From the NCBI GenBank assembly GCA_018369015.1, contig JAGZDD010000202.1, forward strand, positions 1 to 6,490: a stretch of 6,490 bases of DNA, in the 5' to 3' direction. Positions 1 through 5,258 of this stretch are shown piece by piece (the stretch's first letter is position 1; each line of letters opens with the position of its first letter). This stretch comes from Clostridiales bacterium. Lineage in GTDB: Bacteria; Bacillota; Clostridia; Lachnospirales; Lachnospiraceae. The position numbers and the translations under genes were made by a program. The notes below the pieces were generated by a model that did no database searches, was not told the DNA's origin, and saw only the letters and a list, made by a program, of their open reading frames with translations.

Positions 1-68
1 CAACTATGGAATCCGAAAGGGAACAAATGGATGCCATGAAAAATGCGGCAAAAGCAGGGAGCCTTTGA
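1..68 (+). CDS. C-terminal end of an unidentified upstream gene (partial)
   Basis: In the frame starting at base 3, an open frame runs from the window edge to a TGA at 66-68. It encodes about 21 residues ending in MKNAAKAGSL. The composition is hydrophilic and alpha-helical (Glu, Lys, Met, Ala rich), as in a typical protein C-terminus; one of the other two plus-strand frames stops at 37-39 and the other reads on to about 106. The fragment is too short to assign to a family. Only 58 nt separate it from the PadR start with no clear terminator between, so it may belong to the same transcript. It could also be a chance open frame. Confidence 0.4.
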   Translation, partial: TMESEREQMDAMKNAAKAGSL

Positions 69-126
69 GAATGGGCTTTGCTAGTGCGGTGAGAAGCGCA
101 AAATAGTTAAAGAAAGGATGGGGTCT

Positions 127-453
127 ATGTTATTTACATTGAATGGGCCAATGACGGATTTTCTTATTTTGTCCGTAGTGTCCAGAGAAGATGCCTATGG
201 CTACCAGATTAGCCAGATTATAAAACAGGTATCGAACACAAAGGATTCTGCATTGTACCCGGTTTTGAAGCGGCTTCAGGAAAATAATTATGTGGAAACC
301 TATGACCAGCCCTTCCAGGGCAGAAACCGGAAGTACTACACGATTACCCCTTTAGGGAGAGAGCAGTATGAGCAGCTTAAAAAAGAATGGGCCTGCTTTA
401 AACAGGAGATTGACAAAATTATTGATGGAGGGATAGCAGATGAACAGAATTGA
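127..453 (+). CDS. PadR-family transcriptional regulator
   Basis: A small winged-helix DNA-binding protein of about 108 residues, the usual length of the short (subfamily 1) PadR regulators. Visible hallmarks are the N-terminal helix with DAYGYQISQ, the recognition-helix segment LYPVLKRLQENNYV, and the wing GRNRKYYTITPLG followed by a C-terminal dimerisation helix. PadR proteins usually repress their own operon and are released by a ligand or partner protein. I prefer the ATG at 127. The Shine-Dalgarno-like AGAAAGG (111-117) directly abuts an in-frame ATG at 118, leaving no spacing, but lies 9 nt from 127. The 118 start would add only three residues (MGS). The 3' end overlaps the DUF1700 gene by 14 nt, so the two are translationally linked. 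In this gene arrangement PadR is expected to control the downstream DUF1700 and DUF4097 genes; that is family knowledge, and no operator is proven here. Confidence 0.93.
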   Translation: MLFTLNGPMTDFLILSVVSREDAYGYQISQIIKQVSNTKDSALYPVLKRLQENNYVETYDQPFQGRNRKYYTITPLGREQYEQLKKEWACFKQEIDKIIDGGIADEQN

Positions 454-1030
454 ATATATGAATCAATTGGCTCACAGGCTTAAAAGGCTTCCAAAAGAGG
501 ATTATGACAAGGCGATGGACTATTTTAATGAGTATTTTGATGAAGCTGGGCCTGAAAATGAGCAGCAGGCCATCGAGGATTTAGGCAGCCCGGAGGCAGC
601 AGCAAATTCTATTGTTATGGACCTGGCGATTTATAATGCCAAAGAGCCTGGAAAAAATATGAAGAGAGGCTTAAAAAACATATGGGTTGGAATTTTAGCT
701 ATATTTGCCGCTCCCGTAGCCGTTCCGCTGGCGATTGCCGCAGTTGCGGTTGTTGCATCGCTGATTATTGCGCTGCTGGCTGTTGTATTTTCTGTAGTTA
801 TTTGCGCAGCCGCCTTTGCGGCAATGGCGGTGGTCGGATTTGTGGGAAGTATATGTCTGATGTTTGTTTCGTTTTCTGATGGATTAATAAATCTGGGATT
901 ATTTACTTTTTGCATTGGCCTTGGCATTTTTGTGGGCTGGGGAGCAATGATATTTTGTAAGTGGTGTATTAATGGCATTGCCCGGGTATTGGGTAAGATG
1001 ATAGGAGGAAAGAAGCATGGGAAAAAATAA
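440..1030 (+). CDS. DUF1700/HAAS-domain multi-pass membrane protein
   Basis: A 196-residue protein in two parts. Residues 1-65 form a soluble helical HAAS/DUF1700-type domain, with a conserved-looking DYFNEYFDEAG segment at 27-37 and LGSPEAAA at 48-55. Residues about 78-175 are very hydrophobic and Ala/Val/Ile/Phe rich, enough for about four membrane helices (roughly 80-100, 101-122, 124-146 and 150-174), followed by a Lys-rich tail ending KKHGKK. Such proteins are commonly encoded beside PadR regulators and are thought to couple membrane or envelope state to PadR; that coupling is inferred. The start is supported by GGAGGG (427-432) with 7-nt spacing inside the padR-like gene. The gene overlaps its upstream and its downstream neighbour by 14 nt each, so the three are probably co-translated. 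No catalytic motif is visible. Confidence 0.9.
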   Translation: MNRIEYMNQLAHRLKRLPKEDYDKAMDYFNEYFDEAGPENEQQAIEDLGSPEAAANSIVMDLAIYNAKEPGKNMKRGLKNIWVGILAIFAAPVAVPLAIAAVAVVASLIIALLAVVFSVVICAAAFAAMAVVGFVGSICLMFVSFSDGLINLGLFTFCIGLGIFVGWGAMIFCKWCINGIARVLGKMIGGKKHGKK

Positions 1031-2087
1031 AAAACGTTTGGCCATTGGGGCGGGTATTTGTATGGCAGCAGGACTTGTCATCGGAGGTATTGGCTTTGTT
1101 ATTGGCGGGCGCCCTGGATTTTACGTAACTGCATCTGGAATTCATTCTTATCATTCAAAGGATAACAGCGATGCCCGGCTTGAAAAGACAAAGCTGGATA
1201 GTTTTTCATCCATAAATCTGAACGTGCCTAATGGGGATATTCACATTATACCATCGGATAATTATTACCTTGAATACCAGCTTACGACGCAAAGCAAAGA
1301 GGTCAGCTATGATGTAGCGGATGATACGTTTTCTATGAATGTCGAAGGAAAAGGCGGAATTATTGGTTTTGGTTTTTATGCCTTTGGTTCTATGGATAAG
1401 CAGGCTGAGAATTATGTCAATCTCTATGTGCCGGCAGAGCAGGTTTTTGAATTTATTTCCGTGGATGCAGACTGCGGTGATGTTGTTATTGGCGATATAG
1501 AAGCTAAATCAATGGAGTTAGAGCTTTCTTTGGGGAACCTGGACATGGAAGCGTTTAAAGGCAATAGCTTTACCGCTGAGCTTGGCTGTGGTTTGTTGAA
1601 AGCATCCCGTATTGACAGTAGATCAGCAGTACTGAAAAATGATATGGGAGACGTTTTTTGTAACGCCCTTATTGCTCAAAATGCCGATCTGACATTAGGT
1701 GCCGGAGATCTGGAGCTGGGAGAATGTGGTGCAGATGTTTTATCTATTGAGAATAGTATGGGGAATGTAACGATCGATAGCCTGGAAAATAAGACAGAGG
1801 GAACTGTTTCAATGGATATGGGGGACTTCTCGGGCCAATATTGTACCTTTGCTAATCTGAAGGTGACAAACGATATGGGAAATATTGTTATGGGGCTTGC
1901 CGGAACGATCGATGATTACAAAATGGATTTGACGACAGATTTAGGCGTTGTTTCTGTTCCTGGCTATGGCAATGGAAGTGAAACGTCACGGTTTGTCTCC
2001 CAAAATAAGGATGGAGCTGTGCTAAATATTTATAATGATTGTGGAGATATTACCCTTTCCTTTTTAGAAAGAGAGCAAATAGACTAA
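1017..2087 (+). CDS. Membrane-anchored DUF4097 beta-solenoid protein
   Basis: A 356-residue protein. Residues 1-7 are basic (MGKNKKR), and 8-30 form a Gly/Ala/Ile-rich membrane segment without a valid lipobox, so it is probably a single N-terminal anchor with an extracytoplasmic body. From about residue 60 the chain is a beta-strand repeat region of the DUF4097 (LiaG/LiaX-like adhesin-type) fold. Short strands end in turns such as DCGD, SLGN, DMGD, GAGD, SMGN and DMGN. The turn glycines fall at 154, 173, 192, 211, 230, 249, 269 and 288, an almost exact 19-residue period, with further turns near 310 and 343. The start is supported by AGGAGG (1003-1008) with 8-nt spacing. The gene overlaps the DUF1700 gene by 14 nt and is the last gene of the PadR operon. 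DUF4097 proteins often occur with envelope-stress systems, so a role at the cell surface is likely, but the ligand is unknown. Confidence 0.9.
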   Translation: MGKNKKRLAIGAGICMAAGLVIGGIGFVIGGRPGFYVTASGIHSYHSKDNSDARLEKTKLDSFSSINLNVPNGDIHIIPSDNYYLEYQLTTQSKEVSYDVADDTFSMNVEGKGGIIGFGFYAFGSMDKQAENYVNLYVPAEQVFEFISVDADCGDVVIGDIEAKSMELELSLGNLDMEAFKGNSFTAELGCGLLKASRIDSRSAVLKNDMGDVFCNALIAQNADLTLGAGDLELGECGADVLSIENSMGNVTIDSLENKTEGTVSMDMGDFSGQYCTFANLKVTNDMGNIVMGLAGTIDDYKMDLTTDLGVVSVPGYGNGSETSRFVSQNKDGAVLNIYNDCGDITLSFLEREQID

Positions 2088-2180
2088 ACTTTCACGCCGT
2101 GCTGCATATGGTTTTGCTGCACATGCAAGCCAGCCTTTATGGATGGAAAAATAACCGTTGGCCTCCGGCTTCTATAGACT

Positions 2181-2240
2181 AAAAAAGATAGCAGTTAGAG
2201 TACCTTCCTTACGGAGGGTGCCCCAACCGCTATCTTTTTT
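2181..2240. terminator. 60-nt palindrome, probable bidirectional terminator
   Basis: Every position from 2181 to 2208 lies opposite its partner in 2213-2240 (coordinate sum 4421) with no bulges. This gives 28 paired positions around a 4-nt loop (2209-2212). The outer ends are A6 (2181-2186) and T6 (2235-2240), so a transcript from either strand ends in a hairpin with a U run. Read on the plus strand there are 23 Watson-Crick pairs, 2 G-U pairs and 3 A-C mismatches. On the minus strand there are 23 Watson-Crick pairs, 3 G-U pairs, 2 mismatches and a GUAA (GNRA) loop. It lies between convergent genes, 93 nt after the DUF4097 stop and 67 nt after the TPR gene stop, which fits a shared terminator. 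It could also be a dispersed palindromic repeat. Confidence 0.75.
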
Positions 2241-2307
2241 ATCATATATCGTACGCTACAGCCGTATCATTGAAATGAAAGTAAGCATTGAGAAAATACA
2301 AGCCGTA

Positions 2308-2655
2308 TTAAGATACAAATTTAAGAGCCTTTTTGTCGCAGTCAGATAAATCAATCGCATAGTCTTTTTTAGAGTCTATAGAGCCTGCAATATCCATATT
2401 GTACCTTGCGGGGAAATATGAAGGCTCTAAAGCCCATGCAGCCCGGAAATGCTTCATAGCTTCTGGGTGAAGCCCCTGTTTTTCAAGAATTACGCCATAT
2501 AAATTATGAGGCTCCGGAGCATGGGGATATTTACTCATCGCATTAGCAACAAGCTCTTCACATTTGCTATATTCTTCATGTCTTAAAAGCGCCCGTACAG
2601 CCTGGCAAAGGGTATTCAAATCCGTAATATTTTCTACAAATCTTCTCTTTATCAT
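2308..2655 (-). CDS. Small TPR-repeat protein
   Basis: A 115-residue soluble protein with no signal peptide or membrane segment. Residues 47-80 match the TPR consensus position by position: Gly54 (8), Ala66 (20), Phe70 (24), Ala73 (27) and Pro78 (32). Residues about 13-46 form a second, less perfect repeat ending in a Tyr-Pro turn (KYPHAPEP). The C-terminal 30 residues are charged and could be a capping helix. TPR pairs act as protein-protein adaptors; the partner is unknown. The start is supported by AAGGAGG on the minus strand (2662-2668), about 7 nt from the ATG. The gene lies downstream of the response regulator on the same strand, after a 138-nt gap with its own promoter and repeat operator, so it is probably a regulatory target and not simply read through. 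The whole protein may be an adaptor for the neighbouring signalling system, but this is inferred. Confidence 0.85.
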   Translation of the reverse strand: MIKRRFVENITDLNTLCQAVRALLRHEEYSKCEELVANAMSKYPHAPEPHNLYGVILEKQGLHPEAMKHFRAAWALEPSYFPARYNMDIAGSIDSKKDYAIDLSDCDKKALKFVS

Positions 2656-2672
2656 ATAAATTCCTCCTTGAC

Positions 2673-2689
2673 AGGAGCTTTTAGCTCCT
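2673..2689 (-). promoter_or_regulatory. Hairpin in the 5' leader of the TPR gene
   Basis: A perfect 7-bp inverted repeat, AGGAGCT / AGCTCCT, with a 3-nt loop in the predicted untranslated leader. On the transcript the first arm reads AAGGAGCT, which mimics a Shine-Dalgarno site. The second arm contains CTCCT, which could instead pair with the true AAGGAGG site just downstream (loop GUCA). The two pairings exclude each other, so the leader could modulate translation. This rests only on base-pairing potential. Confidence 0.35.
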
Positions 2690-2712
2690 TAAGAATATCC
2701 ATCCTTTTCATA

Positions 2713-2741
2713 CTTATATCATAGTGGAATTTATGTGAGAA
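2713..2741 (-). promoter_or_regulatory. Predicted promoter of the TPR gene
   Basis: On the minus strand, TATAAG (2713-2718) is preceded by TGA (2719-2721), forming an extended -10. A -35-like TTCTCA (2736-2741; 4 of 6 matches to TTGACA) lies 17 nt upstream. Transcription would start near 2706 and give a leader of about 50 nt. The weak -35 overlaps the promoter-proximal TCTCACA repeat, as is typical of promoters activated by OmpR/PhoB-family regulators. An overlapping TATGAT at 2718-2723 is an alternative -10. Confidence 0.55.
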
Positions 2742-2781
2742 TGGTGTGAGAGAAAAAAAACGGTGTGAGAATTGTGTGAGA
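2734..2781 (-). promoter_or_regulatory. Four-copy TCTCACA direct-repeat operator, probable response-regulator binding site
   Basis: Four exact copies of TGTGAGA on the plus strand (TCTCACA in the direction of the TPR gene) lie at 2734-2740, 2745-2751, 2764-2770 and 2775-2781. They form two pairs with 11-bp spacing, and the pairs are 30 bp apart, close to three helical turns. An A8 tract (2753-2760) lies between the pairs. Eleven-base-pair direct repeats next to a weak -35 are the usual DNA target of OmpR/PhoB-type regulators, and such a regulator is encoded immediately upstream. Binding by this particular regulator is inferred. Confidence 0.65.
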
Positions 2782-2793
2782 AAAACCTGTTTT

Positions 2794-3492
2794 TTATTCA
2801 TCCACTAGCCGGTAACCAACGCCGATTTCAGTCATAATATATCTTGGCTTCCCGGGATTTTTTTCAATTTTCCGTCGGAGCCCGGCCATGAGTGCCCTTA
2901 GGGCCTGGGTATCTGTGCCGTAGCCGACGCCCCATATTTCTCTGATAATTGTATTGGTCGTCAGCACCTTCCCCATATTTTTAAAAAGGAGCGACAGGAG
3001 GGAGTATTCCATCGGCGTTACATGAAGCTCTTTTTTGTCCAGATAGACAAGGCGCTTTTCAAGATCAATGGAAAGCTCACCAACCTGGTACACCGTCTGA
3101 ACATTTTGCACCGTCTGTTTGTACATGTGACGCAGGGCAACGCGGATACGGGCCATAAGTTCAGTGGCAGAAAAGGGCTTAGTGATATAATCGTCAGCTC
3201 CGGCGTCTAAGGCCGCGGCCTTTTCCTTATCCTGATCCCGGGCGGAAACGACAATGATGGGAATATCGGACCATTCCCGGACTTTTTTTATGACCTCCAT
3301 CCCATCGTAATCCGGGAGTCCCATATCAAGAAGAACAATGTCTAACGGCTCAGAAACGATAAGGCTTAAGGCGCTTTGGGCATTGCCGGCCATATGGGTT
3401 TTAAAGCCCTCCTGCTTTAGTGCATAGAGTATGAAATTTCTGATCTGTATATCGTCCTCTACGACAAGAACGGACGCTTTAATTGTAGTCAT
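2794..3492 (-). CDS. KdpE/OmpR-family response regulator
   Basis: A 232-residue two-domain response regulator of normal family length. Residues about 6-122 are the receiver domain, with the acidic pocket Glu12-Asp13-Asp14, phospho-acceptor Asp56 (in VLLDMGLP), Ser83 as the switch Ser/Thr, and Lys105 in TKPF. Residues about 135-230 are the OmpR/PhoB winged-helix domain, with HVTPMEYSLL, a recognition helix near TQALRALMAGLRRKIE, and the terminal wing YIMTEIGVGYRLVDE. The sequence most resembles the KdpE branch. The protein would be phosphorylated by the kinase encoded just upstream, whose gene overlaps it by 14 nt. Its likely target is the TCTCACA repeat block in front of the TPR gene. I leave the symbol empty because no kdp transporter genes are visible, so a role in potassium control is not established. 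Confidence 0.93.
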   Translation of the reverse strand: MTTIKASVLVVEDDIQIRNFILYALKQEGFKTHMAGNAQSALSLIVSEPLDIVLLDMGLPDYDGMEVIKKVREWSDIPIIVVSARDQDKEKAAALDAGADDYITKPFSATELMARIRVALRHMYKQTVQNVQTVYQVGELSIDLEKRLVYLDKKELHVTPMEYSLLSLLFKNMGKVLTTNTIIREIWGVGYGTDTQALRALMAGLRRKIEKNPGKPRYIMTEIGVGYRLVDE

Positions 3493-5065
3493 TGTGCATA
3501 TCCTCCGATTTTACCGGACCGAGGGGAAGCGTGTCCGATGATTTTACCCCGTCATTTTTATCCGCTAAGGGGAGCGTAAATGTGAAGCAGGCCCCAGGTC
3601 CATCTTCCCGGTTAGAGGCGCGGATTGTACCCTTATGGGCGCCGACAATTGCTTCACAGATTGTAAGTCCAAGACCGATACCTCTTTGGGCGTCGGGCAT
3701 ATTTCCCCGCTTTGTATAAAATTCCTGGAATATATTGGCTATATCATCCTTATCGATACCTTCACCCCGGTCGGAAACTGTAAAGACAGCGGTATTATCC
3801 TTAAAATTTTTTTCAATGCTCAGCCGGATTTCATTGCCCTGGGGCGTATGCTTTACGGCATTGTCCAAAAGATTTACAATAACCTGGGTAATGAGCTTGG
3901 CGTCTACGGGGATAAAAAGCATTTCTTCGGGGAGATCTAGCTGGATTTCCCGGCCTGGATACCTTTGGGAAATATGGGCGAGCGCTCCCTCAGCAATTTC
4001 TTCTGCAAGCTCCGGCTGTTTTCTAAGAGAAAGGCGCCCGTCCTGGATTCGTGTCAGGCTTAGGATGTTTTCCACAAGAGAATGAAGCCAGTCGGCGTCC
4101 TTTTTGATTCCTTCGGCCATGGAAATACATGGGCTGTCCGCGGGAAGCATTTGCGCAATCATTTCGGACGTGCCTATGATTCCAGCCAGCGGCGTGCGCA
4201 GGTCATGGGAAATGGAACGTAAAAGATTGGCGCGGTAGCGCTCGGCAACGGTTTCCTCATGGGCCTGGAGCTGTTCAAGGATTGCCTGTACCCGGTCCAT
4301 CGCCAGGGCGACACATTCAGTCATAGAATGAAGCAGGCGCTTTTGGGAGCTGTCCATAGACTCAGCAAATGCCGAAGGAATACGGATGACACCGAGCTGG
4401 CCGTGCTGGCCTGTAACCGGCCACTGGCAAAAATTCCCGGAATTTTTCGAGTCATCCGCCGGATCCGGGATATGCCCGGACAGCGCTTCGCTGTGGGAAG
4501 CCGCGCTGACGCTGCTTCCTGCGGATGGGCTGCCGCCGGTACAGGCGGGGGCGCTGCTGTCGTTCCACAGGCAGACCGCGTCACAGGACAGGCTGTGGCT
4601 GATGTATTCCGTAGCGATTTTTGCGACGGCTTCTTTGTTCTCTGCTTTGGTGAGATGGTTTGTCAGTGCATAGAGCGCCTCATTTTCCATGGCCCGTGTC
4701 CGGGCCTGCGCAGCATTATGGCGTACTCTTGCGGTTAAAGTACTGGAAATTAACGCAATCGCTGTCATTACGGCAAAAGTGACAAGGTAGCTTAAATCAT
4801 AAACAGAAAGTGAAAAAAAGGGAGCCGTAAAAAAGTAATTATAGGCCAGCGTTCCAAGCACGGAAGCTAAAATTCCAAGAATGTAGCCGCTGGAAAAGCA
4901 TGAGAAGATTAATACCGCAAGCAGATAAACAATAACGATATTTGTTTCCGGAAAGCCCAGATAACGGAAAAGATAACCAATGGCGCTGGCGCCTGCAAGA
5001 AGGATGAGCAGTAAAAAAAGCTGGAGCCACGGGCCAAGGGGGCGGCTTGTTTTATAATTTTTCAT
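3479..5065 (-). CDS. KdpD-like (DUF4118) sensor histidine kinase lacking the KdpD N-terminal domains
   Basis: A 528-residue membrane kinase. Residues about 13-112 form the DUF4118 four-helix membrane domain, with YNYFFTAPFFSL (75-86), a conserved KdpD-type loop. Residues about 125-262 resemble a GAF domain, interrupted by a Ser/Ala/Gly-rich low-complexity stretch at about 168-210. HisKA follows, with phospho-acceptor His287 in SISHDLRTPL. The ATPase domain has the N box NLLDNAVKH (398-406), G1 DRGEGI (432-437) and G2 GIGLGL (462-467), so it looks fully active. E. coli KdpD is about 894 residues and carries an N-terminal KdpD domain and a USP domain; both are absent here. That looks like a genuine short architecture, because the start has AAGGAG (5074-5079) with 8-nt spacing and a promoter directly upstream. 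The gene overlaps the response regulator gene by 14 nt. The signal is unknown; the short form may sense something other than potassium. Confidence 0.92.
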   Translation of the reverse strand: MKNYKTSRPLGPWLQLFLLLILLAGASAIGYLFRYLGFPETNIVIVYLLAVLIFSCFSSGYILGILASVLGTLAYNYFFTAPFFSLSVYDLSYLVTFAVMTAIALISSTLTARVRHNAAQARTRAMENEALYALTNHLTKAENKEAVAKIATEYISHSLSCDAVCLWNDSSAPACTGGSPSAGSSVSAASHSEALSGHIPDPADDSKNSGNFCQWPVTGQHGQLGVIRIPSAFAESMDSSQKRLLHSMTECVALAMDRVQAILEQLQAHEETVAERYRANLLRSISHDLRTPLAGIIGTSEMIAQMLPADSPCISMAEGIKKDADWLHSLVENILSLTRIQDGRLSLRKQPELAEEIAEGALAHISQRYPGREIQLDLPEEMLFIPVDAKLITQVIVNLLDNAVKHTPQGNEIRLSIEKNFKDNTAVFTVSDRGEGIDKDDIANIFQEFYTKRGNMPDAQRGIGLGLTICEAIVGAHKGTIRASNREDGPGACFTFTLPLADKNDGVKSSDTLPLGPVKSEDMHNDYN

Positions 5066-5097
5066 AACATTTACTCCTTCCAGGCCTTTTTGTTTCT

Positions 5098-5126
5098 ATT
5101 TTAGCGGAATTAGAGCTTAAAGGCAA
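5098..5126 (-). promoter_or_regulatory. Predicted sigma-A promoter of the kinase/regulator operon
   Basis: On the minus strand, TTGCCT (5121-5126; 4 of 6 matches to TTGACA) is separated by exactly 17 nt from TAAAAT (5098-5103; 5 of 6 matches to TATAAT). The predicted start, near 5091, gives a leader of about 26 nt that includes AAGGAG before the kinase ATG. No TCTCACA repeats are present here, so the operon does not appear to use the same operator as the TPR gene. Confidence 0.6.
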
Positions 5127-5193
5127 GTCTGTGTATGACTATATTTTATTATAAAAAATCTAAATAATACTATATTCTTCGGAAAAAATCAGC

Positions 5194-5199
5194 TATGAT
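5194..5199 (+). promoter_or_regulatory. Possible -10 element for the YesM-type kinase gene
   Basis: TATGAT (5 of 6 matches) lies 59 nt upstream of the plus-strand kinase ATG, downstream of an AT-rich stretch (about 5140-5176). No convincing -35 is present at 16-18 nt, so this may be an activator-dependent promoter or a chance match. Confidence 0.25.
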
Positions 5200-5258
5200 A
5201 GAAAACGGGAATTGAATGGGGCAAAGTTGCTGACAAAAATATGGGGAGGTAAGACAGC

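Noticed and set aside
127..139. ATGT-N5-ACAT inverted repeat as a PadR operator
   Set aside because: Known PadR sites are usually longer with wider spacing; the arms here are only 4 bp and include the start codon, so a chance match is likely.
1017..1070. Lipoprotein signal in the DUF4097 protein (Cys15)
   Set aside because: The residue before Cys15 is Ile, which does not fit a lipobox, and the hydrophobic stretch continues past it; a membrane anchor fits better.
2100..2125. Direct repeat TGCTGCAYATG (two copies, 15-nt period) and a weak hairpin after the DUF4097 stop
   Set aside because: Only two short copies, no U run after the hairpin and no link to a promoter; not enough to call a site.
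2158..2349. 63-codon plus-strand open frame
   Set aside because: It runs through the terminator palindrome and into the end of the TPR gene, lacks a good ribosome binding site and has no protein-like features.
2782..2796. A/T-rich hairpin with a T run after the response regulator stop as a terminator
   Set aside because: The stem would be almost all A-T pairs and it abuts the repeat operator; too weak to call.
4259..4738. Long plus-strand open frames (159 and 95 codons) antisense to the KdpD-like kinase
   Set aside because: They lie opposite the GAF and low-complexity coding region, have no recognisable domain, and their openness is explained by the GC-rich minus-strand codons.
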